Source of the DNA: Deltaproteobacteria bacterium
Lineage (GTDB): Bacteria; Myxococcota; JACRCW01
DNA length: 36,425 bases
Reading direction: 5' to 3'
Assembly: GCA_016218805.1 (NCBI GenBank)
Contig: JACRCW010000110.1
Span: 1-36,425, forward strand
Shown: positions 7,994 to 14,960 of the stretch, one piece after another
Numbering within the stretch: position 1 is the stretch's first letter
How the letters are laid out: the number at the start of each line of letters is the position of its first letter
Translations under genes and position numbers: made by a program
The notes under the pieces: generated by a model
What the model saw: the letters and a program-made list of their open reading frames with translations, nothing else
Told to the model about the DNA's origin: nothing
The model's database searches: none

Positions 7994-8761
7994 TCAGACC
8001 TCGTAGATGTCGCCGTGGCGGGCCAGGTGCAGCTCGCGCATCCGCAGCGCGCGCAGCTCCTTGCGCGTCTCAGACAGCGTGGGCGGCTTGAGGTGGTAGG
8101 CAAACACCGGGCAGGCGGGCGGCGGCGCCAGCTTCTTGAGTTCCACGGCCAGCGTGGTGGGCGTGAGGTGGCCGGCCACGTCCGCCAGGCGCTGCATGCT
8201 GGTGGGGTAGGTGCACTCCACGAACAGCGCGCGCAGGTCCTTGAGCTTGTTGAGGTGGTCCCAGATGGCCTGCGTGGGCCCGGTGTCCCCGGAGAAGCAC
8301 ACGTGGCCCTGCGGGCCGCCCAGCATCACGCCCACGCTGTCCACCGGGTGCTTGTTCTGCACCAGCGTAATCTCCAGCTCGCCGATGTTGAACTTCTTGC
8401 CCGGCGCGTGGGCCTTGAACTTCAGGGTGGGCTGGCTGGCGGAGGGGACGGAGGTGAAGTCCGGCCACACGCTGTTGTTGAACAGGGACTTCTTGAGCGC
8501 GTCCGCGGTGGCCTGCGTGCAGTGCACCGTGACGGGCGCCTTGCGCCGTCCGAACACGTTGTCCGCAAACGCCCCCAGCTCCGCCACGTGGTCCAACCGC
8601 GACGAGGTGAGGACGATGTCGTCCACGTTCAGCTGCTCGTCCAGGGTCAGGCCGGTGCACAGCGCGCCGGCATCAATGGCCAGCCGCTCGCCCCACAGGA
8701 AGCAGGTGGCGCGGTGGTCGGGGGAAACGCCGCCGTGGCAGCCCAGCACGCGGATCTTCAT
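7994..8761 (-). CDS. Metallo-beta-lactamase-fold protein of the class-II cyclic nucleotide phosphodiesterase type, degenerate metal motif
   Basis: The start at 8761 (MKIRVLGCHGGVSP) is chosen because it opens the first beta strand; an upstream in-frame extension is junk-like. The 255-residue protein matches the layout of class-II cAMP phosphodiesterase-like MBL proteins: LGCHGG near residue 7, then ADNVFG, FSGDTGP, ECTYP, GHLTP and the late His in FAYHLKP. The canonical HxHxDH is replaced by SSRLDH near residue 67: the first two metal-binding His are Ser and Arg, while Asp-His and the later His residues remain. The preceding gene encodes a cyclic-nucleotide-binding protein, which hints at a shared ligand. 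With the motif broken, catalysis by the standard two-metal mechanism is doubtful. It may bind rather than cleave nucleotides, or use one metal. Confidence 0.75.
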   Translation of the reverse strand: MKIRVLGCHGGVSPDHRATCFLWGERLAIDAGALCTGLTLDEQLNVDDIVLTSSRLDHVAELGAFADNVFGRRKAPVTVHCTQATADALKKSLFNNSVWPDFTSVPSASQPTLKFKAHAPGKKFNIGELEITLVQNKHPVDSVGVMLGGPQGHVCFSGDTGPTQAIWDHLNKLKDLRALFVECTYPTSMQRLADVAGHLTPTTLAVELKKLAPPPACPVFAYHLKPPTLSETRKELRALRMRELHLARHGDIYEV

Positions 8762-8844
8762 GACCTCGGGTCTCCGTTCTTCTGTTGTCCGGGGGGGAAT
8801 GCATTCAGGGAAGTGGCAGCGCACGCCGGTTGCGGCGCGCCGCC

Positions 8845-9495
8845 TCAGATGTCCCCGAACTTCTCCTTCATCTCAAGGAACTCCAGGAACTCGCGCAGCT
8901 TGTTGGCGTCACCCACGACGATGCCACCCGACTCCAGCGTGGCCAGCTTGGCGCGCACCAGCTTCTGCAGCACCTCATCAACCTTGGCCACTTCCAGCCC
9001 CACCTTGCCGGCAATGTCCACCGGCGTCATGGACACCAGCCACCCGCCGGGCATCTGCTTGCCGGTCTTGGAGGCGTGCGCCAGGAAGTGCACCACGCGG
9101 CTGTTGTGGTCCTTGAGCAGCAGGTTCTCAATCTGCTTGTCCGCCTCATCCAGGCGCTTGGACAGCATCTTGATAATGCGGATGGCAATCTCCGCGTTGC
9201 CGCGCACCATTGCCTCAAACGTCTTGGGGTCAATGACCAGCAGCTTGCTGTCTTCAATCGTCGTGGCGTTGGCGGAGCGCGGCTTGTCGTTGAGGATGCT
9301 CATCTCGCCAAAGAACTCACCGGCGCCCAGCTCCGTGAGCGTCTTCTCCACGTCCCGCACGGTCTTGGAGATGCGCACCTTGCCGGACTGGACCACGAAC
9401 ATCTCTTTGCCCAGCTCGCCCTCCTTGAACAGGAGCGTGCCCGCGGGGAAGGCCTTGCCGAAGCGCTCAAAAAGGGTCTGGTTCTGTTCCGACAC
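8845..9495 (-). CDS. Crp/Fnr-type cyclic-nucleotide-binding regulator
   Basis: Residues about 15-115 form a cNMP-binding domain with a recognisable phosphate-binding cassette (GEFFGEMSILNDKPRSA) that keeps the Glu and Arg used to hold the cyclic phosphate. A long C-helix follows (IIKMLSKRLDEADKQIENLL). Residues about 150-200 are a winged helix-turn-helix (MTPVDIAGKVGLEVAKVDEV). The recognition helix is acidic and lacks the Arg/Ser/Thr pattern usual in Crp, so its DNA target, if any, should differ from the TGTGA site. Translation starts at GTG 9495 with AAGGAG a few bases upstream. It lies 84 bp before the phosphodiesterase-like gene. Confidence 0.85.
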   Translation of the reverse strand: MSEQNQTLFERFGKAFPAGTLLFKEGELGKEMFVVQSGKVRISKTVRDVEKTLTELGAGEFFGEMSILNDKPRSANATTIEDSKLLVIDPKTFEAMVRGNAEIAIRIIKMLSKRLDEADKQIENLLLKDHNSRVVHFLAHASKTGKQMPGGWLVSMTPVDIAGKVGLEVAKVDEVLQKLVRAKLATLESGGIVVGDANKLREFLEFLEMKEKFGDI

Positions 9496-9583
9496 GGCCC
9501 CTCACTCCTTCCCAATTGCAGGACAAACGGGAGAGCCCCTGTACGCGCGCGGTGCCGTGCAAGTCAACACGGACCGGGACTGG

Positions 9584-10189
9584 TCACGCAAGCAGTCGTT
9601 TTTCAACGCTTTTCCAGAAGCGATCCACCTGCGCCTGCAGGTGCTGCAAGCTGCCGTCGTTCTCGAACACGCAGGTGGCGGCGCGCCGCTTGTCCTCGAG
9701 CGGCGCCTGGCTGCGGATGCGGGCGCGGGCCTCGTCCTCGGTGAGCCCGTCCCGGGCGCGCAGGCGGGCCACCTGGGTCGGCTCGCTGGCGGCCACCACC
9801 AGCACTTCCCGCAGGCCGTGGTGCAGGCCGTTCTCCACCAGCAGCGCCGCGTCATAGATGGCCACCGGTGCGCCGCGCGCGGCGGCCTGGGCCACCTCAT
9901 GCTGCGCCGCCTGGGCAATGCGCGGGTGGGTGATGGCGTTGAGGTCCCGCCGGGCCTGCGCGTCCGCAAACACCAGCGCGCCCAGGCGCTTGCGGTCCAG
10001 GGTGCCGTCAGGCGCCAGCAGGTCCGGGCCAAAGCGTGCCACCACCGCCGCCAGTCCGTCCGTGCCCGTGGCCACCACGCGGCGGGCCAGGAGGTCCGCG
10101 TCAACAATGGCGGCACCGTGGGCGGCCAGCAGGCGGCTGACCGTGCTCTTCCCGCACGCAATGCCGCCGGTGAGGCCCCAGATCTCCAT
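9584..10189 (-). CDS. coaE: Dephospho-CoA kinase
   Basis: CoaE phosphorylates the 3'-OH of dephospho-CoA, the last step of coenzyme A synthesis. The 201-residue product begins MEIWGLTGGIACGKST with a Walker A loop, then DADLLARRV, the HP of NAITHPRI, YDAALLVENG near residue 115 and the RxxxQ motif RIRSQAP. All fit the family and its usual 200-residue length. The frame stays open far upstream through the repeat array, but homology begins at this ATG, so the longer frame is not used. It is the first gene of the minus-strand run leading to lptD; its promoter must lie in or next to the repeat-rich segment. Confidence 0.94.
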   Translation of the reverse strand: MEIWGLTGGIACGKSTVSRLLAAHGAAIVDADLLARRVVATGTDGLAAVVARFGPDLLAPDGTLDRKRLGALVFADAQARRDLNAITHPRIAQAAQHEVAQAAARGAPVAIYDAALLVENGLHHGLREVLVVAASEPTQVARLRARDGLTEDEARARIRSQAPLEDKRRAATCVFENDGSLQHLQAQVDRFWKSVEKRLLA

Positions 10190-10490
10190 GTGGTCACGCC
10201 CCCCCGCGCGCGGGGCGCCACGACGGGCGCGTGCGGGAGCCGTTGGGGGGAGGGCTGACCATCCGCGGGCCCGGCCGGCCATTTCGCGCGTCGCTGACGA
10301 CGTGCAGGGGGCGGCAGGTTGACACGTCCCTAGGGGCTGCAAAACCACGGAAACCCGCGCCGCGCGGGGTGCGTTGTGGGGCTGGTCCTTGGGATGCAGG
10401 GTCGTGCAGCCACGGGTGACTTCTCGGACACGTTCCAGGAAGCGCAATCCGCCATGCCTCGCGCTCTTGGTTAACCTCGCTGACGGAAGC

Positions 10491-10513
10491 GGGCGGGGGA
10501 CAAGCCCCCGCCC
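10491..10513. repeat. GC-rich hairpin element, copy 2 (minimal form)
   Basis: GGGCGGGGG, loop ACAAG, CCCCCGCCC: a perfect 9-bp stem with a 5-base loop, followed by TACGACGTCGG. It sits inside the left boundary segment of the 81-bp array and is the compact form of the element seen at 125. Confidence 0.8.
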
Positions 10514-11032
10514 TACGACGTCGGTCAATCGCCGCATCTGGACGCATCGATCGGGATGCAGGGTCGTGCAGCCACGGGTGACTGAGGCAACGGAGATTCG
10601 CGCCGCGCCTGGTGCGGTGTGGGGCGGGGGCTCGTCTTTGGGATGCAGGGTGGTGCAACCACGGGCGACGGAGGCAACGGAGATTCGCGCCGCGCAGGGT
10701 GGGTTGTGGGGCGGGTCCTTGGGATGCAGGGTCGTGCAGCCACGGGCGACGGAGGCAACGGAGATTCGCGCCGCGCAGGGTGCGTTGTGGGGCGGGTCCT
10801 TGGGATGCAGGGTCGTGCAGCCACGGGTGACGGAGGCAACGGAGATTCGGGCCGCGCAGGGTGCGCTGTGGGGCGGATCCTTGGGGTGCACGGTCGTGCA
10901 GCCACGGGTGACGGAGGCAACGGAGATTCGGGCCGCGCAGGGTGCGCTGTGGGGCGGGTCCTTGGGGTGCACGGTCGTGCAGCGACGGGCGACGGAGGCA
11001 ACGGAGATTCGCGCCGCGCCAGGTGCGTCGTA

Positions 11033-11055
11033 GGGCGGGGGCTCGTCCCCCGCCC
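11033..11055. repeat. GC-rich hairpin element, copy 3 (opposite orientation)
   Basis: GGGCGGGGG, loop CTCGT, CCCCCGCCC, preceded by GTGCGTCGTA, which is the reverse complement of the flank seen in copies 1 and 2. It terminates the last inner unit of the 81-bp array and links the array to the hairpin family. Confidence 0.8.
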
Positions 11056-11159
11056 GATTGGGATGCAGGGTCGTGCAGCCGCGGGTGACTTCTCGGACAC
11101 GTTCCAGGAAGCACAATCCGCCCTGCCGCGCGCTCTTGGTTACCCTCGCTGACGGAAGC

Positions 11160-11191
11160 GGGCGGGGGACAAGCCGGACAAACCCCCGCCC
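11160..11191. repeat. GC-rich hairpin element, copy 4 (expanded loop)
   Basis: GGGCGGGGG at 11160-11168 pairs with CCCCCGCCC at 11183-11191 around a 14-base loop containing a partly duplicated GGACAA unit. It occupies the same place in the right boundary segment as copy 2 does in the left one, so the two copies differ mainly by the loop duplication. Confidence 0.8.
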
Positions 11192-11323
11192 CACGAGGTG
11201 GGTCAATCGCCGCATCTGGAGGCTTCGTCGCGCCCAGAAGGAGGGACGCCCGGCGGCCCCGGCGGACGGACACCATGCTGGCGTCCTCCGCCCCGCCGCA
11301 CCGCGGGCCGCACACCACGGGGC

Positions 11324-11842
11324 TCAGTCCGGCCCCTCTTCGGTGCTGCCGCCGCCCTTGTCCTTGTCCTTGGAATCGCGGACCGGCGGCTTCTTGGCGT
11401 TGGGCTTGGCCTCCACAAACAGCAGCACCTTCACCGTGCGCCCGCCCTTCTCAAAGAACACCACCAGGCCTTCGCGCTCATAGTGCCAATAGGTGAGGAA
11501 CTCGTCGGTGAGCTTCTTGCGGTATTCGTCGCCGTAGGCCTCCTCCACGGTGCCACGGTCCAGGTCCACGTCAGGGAAGACGCTGATCTCCAGCAGCTTG
11601 CCGCCGGCGTCCAGGCAGATGTGCGCCTCCTTGGTGCCCTCGGGCTTCTGCTCGCCGCCGTAGATGAGCTTCTGGGCGCATTTGCCCTGGTTGTCGCTCA
11701 CCTTGGGCGGCTTGCCCAGCTTCTGCTCCACCTCCGCCCGCAGGCTCTTGCCCGGCGTCAGCCCCTTCCACGTCTTGGCCGCGGCCACGGACGGAAGCCC
11801 CGTGAGCGCCACCACCACCACCGTCGTCAAACCCGCGCGCAT
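11324..11842 (-). CDS. Small exported protein of unknown function
   Basis: A 172-residue product with a signal peptide (MRAGLTTVVVVALTGLPSVAAA|KT). The opening of the mature part, WKGLTPGKSLRAEVEQKLGKP, resembles the helix-turn-helix packing of SmpA/BamE-like and related small periplasmic repeats (G-x-S-xx-xV-xxxLGKP). The middle is a mixed beta domain with two Cys (GKCAQKLIYGG, HICLDAGG) that could form a disulphide. The C terminus is a disordered Lys/Asp/Glu tail. It has no lipobox. It is transcribed divergently from the cytochrome gene across a gap of about 120 bp. The gene looks real from codon use and signal peptide, but I do not recognise a specific family. Confidence 0.75.
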   Translation of the reverse strand: MRAGLTTVVVVALTGLPSVAAAKTWKGLTPGKSLRAEVEQKLGKPPKVSDNQGKCAQKLIYGGEQKPEGTKEAHICLDAGGKLLEISVFPDVDLDRGTVEEAYGDEYRKKLTDEFLTYWHYEREGLVVFFEKGGRTVKVLLFVEAKPNAKKPPVRDSKDKDKGGGSTEEGPD

Positions 11843-11965
11843 GGGACTCCCTCGTTCTCCGCGCTACAGACCCCCGGCCGGTCACAGGAGTAACCACGCG
11901 GGTGCTGCCCGGTCAAATCCGTGCTGGCGCGCGCGGGCCGGCCGCGACTAGGGTGCGCGCCCGCC

Positions 11966-12469
11966 ATGAAGCGGTTGCTGGTTGTTCTGACGTTGGCGGC
12001 GCTGCCGTTGTTCGGGGTGGGCGCCGCCGCGCGCGAGGGCGTGCAGGAGAGCGAATACGTGGGCGCAGCGCACTGCGCCGGCTGCCACCCCGCGGAATAC
12101 GACGCGTGGAAGGCGTCCCCGCACGCGCGCGCCCTGGAGGGCCTGTCCGCGACGGAGCAGAAGGATGCGCGCTGCCGGCAGTGCCACACCACCAGCCCGG
12201 ATGACGCGGATCCCGCCCTGGCCGGCGTGCAGTGCGAGGCATGCCACGGGCGCGGTCGCTATTACTCGGCGCGCTGGGTCATGAAGGACCCGGAGCTCCG
12301 CGGCGCCCTGTTCTATGAACGCGGCAAGGCGGACACCTGCAAGCGCTGCCACAATGACATGAGCCCGTCCCTGACCCCGTTTGAGTTTGACAAGAAGATG
12401 GCGCTGATCCGGCACGGCCCGCCCGTGGGCACGCCGGTGGGCCCGCCCACGCCGGAGAAGCCAAAGTGA
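11966..12469 (+). CDS. Exported tetraheme c-type cytochrome
   Basis: The start at 11966 gives MKRLLVVLTLAALPLFGVGA, a good signal peptide; a longer in-frame start at 11921 would spoil it. The 167-residue precursor contains four CxxCH heme-attachment motifs: CAGCH at 37-41, CRQCH at 70-74, CEACH at 90-94 and CKRCH at 125-129. The spacing and the phrases SPHARALE and GVQCEACHGRG are typical of the cytochrome c554-like multiheme family, which carries electrons in the periplasm. The gene overlaps resB by 4 bp (GTGA), so the cytochrome and a maturation factor are translationally coupled. The Pro-rich tail has no heme ligand. The redox partner cannot be deduced here. Confidence 0.9.
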   Translation: MKRLLVVLTLAALPLFGVGAAAREGVQESEYVGAAHCAGCHPAEYDAWKASPHARALEGLSATEQKDARCRQCHTTSPDDADPALAGVQCEACHGRGRYYSARWVMKDPELRGALFYERGKADTCKRCHNDMSPSLTPFEFDKKMALIRHGPPVGTPVGPPTPEKPK

Positions 12470-13884
12470 CCACCACCACCGCCACACCGACCACGGCCGC
12501 CCCCGCGTTCTCCCTGGCCGCGGTGTATGACGCCATCTTCCGCTTCTTCTGCTCGCTGCGCCTCACCGTGCTGCTGACCACGGTGCTGACCGCCGGCTGC
12601 TTCGTCGGGATGTTCGTTGATCAGACCAAGACATTTGAGGAGCACGCCAAGGTCTGGATGAACTCGCCCTACCAATGGAAGTACCGCATGTTTGCGGCGC
12701 TGGAATTCCATGACGTGTTCCACAGCTGGTGGTTTGCGGTGTTCATCCTGCTGCTGGCGCTCAACCTGGTGGCCTGTTCCATTGAGCGGCTGCCCAAGAT
12801 CTGGCTGGACATCCAGCACGCGGACCCGCGGCTGACGGCGGTGCGCGAGCGCGGGGTGCGCAACAAGGCGCAGTTCCGCGTGGGTGACGGGCCCGCGTTT
12901 GAAACGGCGTTCCTCAAGGCCGTGGGCCGCTCGGCCAAGGCGGTCACCCTGGACGAAGGTGACACGCGCTACCTGTTCACCGAGAAACAGAAGTACGCGC
13001 GCCTGGGCGTGTACGCGGTGCACACGGCGCTGCTGCTCATCATGTTCGGCTCCATGGCCACGACGATCTACGGTTTTGACGGGCAGATTGGCGTGGTGGA
13101 GGGGGAGCAGAACCGGTGGGCGTTTGGCCGGGGCCCGGCGGGGCTGCGCTACCGCAAGGACCTGGGCTTCTGGGTGAAGTGCACGGACTTCCGCCTCAAG
13201 CAGTTTGTGGACGGCGCGCCCATGGACTTTGAGAGCGACCTCATCATCATCAAGAACGGCCGCGAGATGGTGAAGAAGACCATCCAGGTGAATGACCCGC
13301 TGGAGTTTGACGGGTACACGCTTTACCAGTCCAGCTACCAACCGGTGCCTGGCGACGAGAAAGTGTCCCTGGCCATTGGCAAGCCCGGCCAGCCCAAGAC
13401 CACGCATGCCGTGTCCCCGGGGCAGCCCATCAACCTGGGGGACGTGACCTACGTCCCGCTGGAGATCATCCCGCAGTACGCCAGCCTGGGCGCCGCGGTG
13501 CGCGTGCAGCAGGTCATCCAGGGGCAGGCGCCCACCAGCTTTGTGGTGTTCCGGGACTACCCGGACCTGGACGAACAGGTCCGCCGCGGCCCGTACGCGC
13601 TGCACTACAAGGGCGCGGACAAGACGTACATGACGGGCATTGCCGTGGGCGTGGTGCCCGGCGTGTCGGTGGTGTTCTGGGGGTTCACCATCATGTTCAT
13701 TGGCATGTACATGGCGTTCTTCATGAGCCACCGGCGCTACTGGCTGCGGCTGCAGAAGGCCAAGGACGGCTGGGAGGTGACGGTGGCGGGGGCGTCGCGG
13801 CGGCACCAGCTGGCGTTTGAAGAGGAGATGGACGCGTTGCTCAAGACGCTGGAGGGCCTGCCCGGCGTGCGCCGGAAGGCGTGA
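12466..13884 (+). CDS. resB: Cytochrome c biogenesis protein ResB (System II)
   Basis: ResB (Ccs1) with ResC/CcsA moves heme to the outside of the membrane and attaches it to CxxCH motifs. The 472-residue product has transmembrane segments at about 29-50 (LRLTVLLTTVLTAGCFVGMF), 87-105 and 178-200, then a large periplasmic domain (about 200-385, with FDGYTLYQSSYQP typical of ResB) and a last segment near 390-420. It starts at a GTG overlapping the cytochrome stop. No resC/ccsA is present in the window, so the partner must be encoded elsewhere or fused elsewhere. Its coupling with a tetraheme cytochrome suggests a dedicated supply line. Confidence 0.92.
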   Translation: MTTTTATPTTAAPAFSLAAVYDAIFRFFCSLRLTVLLTTVLTAGCFVGMFVDQTKTFEEHAKVWMNSPYQWKYRMFAALEFHDVFHSWWFAVFILLLALNLVACSIERLPKIWLDIQHADPRLTAVRERGVRNKAQFRVGDGPAFETAFLKAVGRSAKAVTLDEGDTRYLFTEKQKYARLGVYAVHTALLLIMFGSMATTIYGFDGQIGVVEGEQNRWAFGRGPAGLRYRKDLGFWVKCTDFRLKQFVDGAPMDFESDLIIIKNGREMVKKTIQVNDPLEFDGYTLYQSSYQPVPGDEKVSLAIGKPGQPKTTHAVSPGQPINLGDVTYVPLEIIPQYASLGAAVRVQQVIQGQAPTSFVVFRDYPDLDEQVRRGPYALHYKGADKTYMTGIAVGVVPGVSVVFWGFTIMFIGMYMAFFMSHRRYWLRLQKAKDGWEVTVAGASRRHQLAFEEEMDALLKTLEGLPGVRRKA

Positions 13885-13892
13885 GGGGGGCC

Positions 13893-14126
13893 ATGCGGAC
13901 GACCCGGAGACCGCCGCGCCCCTTGTCACCCGCGCAGAAGCTCCGCGTTGCGTTTGAGTTGGCGGATGCGGCGGTGGAGATGATGAAGGCCCGCATCCGG
14001 CGTGAGCACCCTGTGTTGTCGTCCTGGGAACGGGCGGCGCTGCTGGTCCGCTGGGTGCAGACGCGGCCCGGCGCCGAGTGGGGCGACGGCGAAGGAAGGC
14101 CGGTTCCGTGGCACGGCGCCCGCTGA
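13893..14126 (+). CDS. Small helical protein resembling Rv0078B-type antitoxin-like proteins
   Basis: The ATG at 13893 follows GAGGGG by 4-5 bases; a GTG at 13881 overlapping the resB stop is the alternative. The 77-residue product has the pattern LSPAQKLRVAFELADAAVEM, then ARIRREHP, WERAALLVRWV and TRPGAEWGDGEGRPVPW. This layout (SPAEKLRxAxEL...RRxHP...RPGAExGD) recalls a widespread small-protein family related to Rv0078B. That is recall of a family pattern, not a search result. Its function in this operon is unknown, and no toxin-like gene is adjacent. The hairpin element copy 5 starts 16 bp after its stop. Confidence 0.7.
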   Translation: MRTTRRPPRPLSPAQKLRVAFELADAAVEMMKARIRREHPVLSSWERAALLVRWVQTRPGAEWGDGEGRPVPWHGAR

Positions 14127-14515
14127 GTGAACCACGGCGTAGGGCGGGGGCTTGTCCGGGCTGGTCCCCCGCCTCAGTTCACAGTCACCCGCACCGCCGT
14201 CACATCGTATCGGCAACCGCGCTGCTGTGGGCGTTGGCCTGCGCGCCGTGGCGGCCAGACCCCGCGGACTACGACCGCACCTGCACGCGCGACAGCGCGT
14301 GCGTGCTGCAGGCTTCGCGGTGCGAGAATGAGCGGTGTTGTGCGGGATGGCCCATGAGCACCGAAGGTGCGGAGCGCTACCGCGACGACGACGCGCGGGC
14401 CCCGTGCCGGCCGGGCCCGGCCACGATGGAATGCCTGTGCGAGTCCGCGGAGCCGGCGTGTGTTCGCGGCACCTGCGAGGCAGTGGCGACCCACCTGCGC
14501 GACGGCGGCTCCTGA
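14108..14515 (+). CDS. Cys-rich exported protein with an uncertain, repeat-disrupted start
   Basis: From about 14204 the frame encodes a hydrophobic stretch (SATALLWALAC), then a domain with many Cys: YDRTCTRDSACVLQ, CENERCCAGWP, CRPGPATMECLCE, CVRGTCEAV. The start of this domain (YDxxCxxDxxC) matches a style of small secreted or lipoprotein-like domains common in myxobacteria. No ATG, GTG or TTG lies just before the hydrophobic stretch. The nearest usable in-frame starts are GTG 14108 or ATG 14078, both upstream of the hairpin element whose sequence would then be translated. The original signal-peptide start was probably destroyed when the repeat arrived. The coordinates given assume GTG 14108. 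Confidence 0.5.
   Translation: MARRPLSEPRRRAGACPGWSPASVHSHPHRRHIVSATALLWALACAPWRPDPADYDRTCTRDSACVLQASRCENERCCAGWPMSTEGAERYRDDDARAPCRPGPATMECLCESAEPACVRGTCEAVATHLRDGGS
14142..14173. repeat. GC-rich hairpin element, copy 5 (expanded loop)
   Basis: GGGCGGGGG at 14142-14150 pairs with CCCCCGCC at 14166-14173. The loop carries a near-duplicate CTTGTCCGGG/CTGGTCC. The left flank ACGGCGTA matches the ACGTCGTA flank of copies 1 and 3. It lies between two small genes, at the expected position of the second gene's start. Confidence 0.75.
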
Positions 14516-14650
14516 GGAAGCCCGACGCCAGGTCGCGGCACCCGCAGCAGGGCGGTCACCGCGCACCAGCGGTGCAGGTGACCCACCCCAGCGCATTCCG
14601 GCAGCAGACCGGCAGGTTCGCCGTGGTGTCCCGGCGCATCGTGCTTGCGA

Positions 14651-14823
14651 CACCAGCACGCCCGGTGGCCGGCACCAGCACGCCCGGCAAGCCACACCAG
14701 CACAACCGGCAGTCAACCCGGCAGGTGCCGGACCGGTTCCCGGGCCCGCTGGTGTCGGTTGCTGGGCCCGCTGGTGTCGGTTCCCGGGCCCGCTGGTGTC
14801 GGTTGCTGGGCGTGCTGGTGTGG
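14651..14823. repeat. Cluster of tandem and inverted CACCAGC/GCTGGTG repeats
   Basis: The left half (14651-14711) holds three copies of ACCAGCAC(G)CCCGG-type units. The right half (14735-14823) holds three 22-bp units CCGCTGGTGTCGGTTGCTGGGC, the middle one with CCC in place of GCT, plus a partial fourth. The halves are inverted relative to each other: CACCAGCACGCCC at 14651 is the exact reverse complement of 14808-14820, and CCACACCAGCAC at 14692 of 14812-14823. A large cruciform or stem-loop is possible. The gene-free stretch 14516-14960 consists of this cluster plus flanks with no convincing gene. Confidence 0.8.
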
Positions 14824-14960
14824 AACGCATGGCATGGAAACAACTCATGAAAGGCCCACCGGCTGTCCTGGCGCCCTCCGGGCGGGAGGCTGTGCGGGTG
14901 TTCCACCTACACGCACGGACTGAGCAGCCCCCGCGTGCTTGGTTGCCTTGCCCGCGCGCG

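Larger units (their letters stand above)
10391..11221. repeat. 81-bp tandem array bounded by a duplicated segment of about 160 bp
   Basis: The motif GGGATGCAGGGTCGTGCAGC or a close variant begins at 10391, 10553, 10640, 10721, 10802, 10883, 10964 and 11060. Four consecutive spacings are exactly 81 bp. The inner units carry ACGGAGGCAACGGAGATTCG and a shortened copy of the GGGCGGGGG hairpin (as GTGGGGCGGGTCCTT). The outer segments 10391-10550 and 11060-11221 are near-identical to each other, each containing CTTCTCGGACACGTTCCAGG, a full hairpin element and GGTCAATCGCCGCATCTGGA. Because 81 is a multiple of three, several frames stay open across the array on both strands, but none looks like a protein. 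The gene-free stretch 10190-11323 consists mostly of this array. Confidence 0.9.

Noticed and set aside
3053..10258. An uninterrupted plus-strand open frame of about 2400 codons.
   Set aside because: It runs antisense to lptD, the AMIN gene, folC, accD and others, and translates to Arg/His/Ala-rich low-complexity sequence. It is a by-product of GC-rich third positions on the opposite strand.
9584..11215. A 543-codon minus-strand frame extending coaE upstream through the tandem array.
   Set aside because: CoaE homology begins at the ATG at 10189; the upstream part is repeat-encoded and has no protein-like conservation.
10391..11221. Candidate CRISPR array in the 81-bp repeats.
   Set aside because: The repeats are contiguous without unique spacers and no cas gene is present; it is an ordinary tandem repeat.
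14516..14960. A minus-strand mini-gene beginning MRRDTTANLPVCC in the repeat cluster.
   Set aside because: No ribosome-binding site; the frame ends after 27 codons and lies in low-information repeat-flanking sequence.
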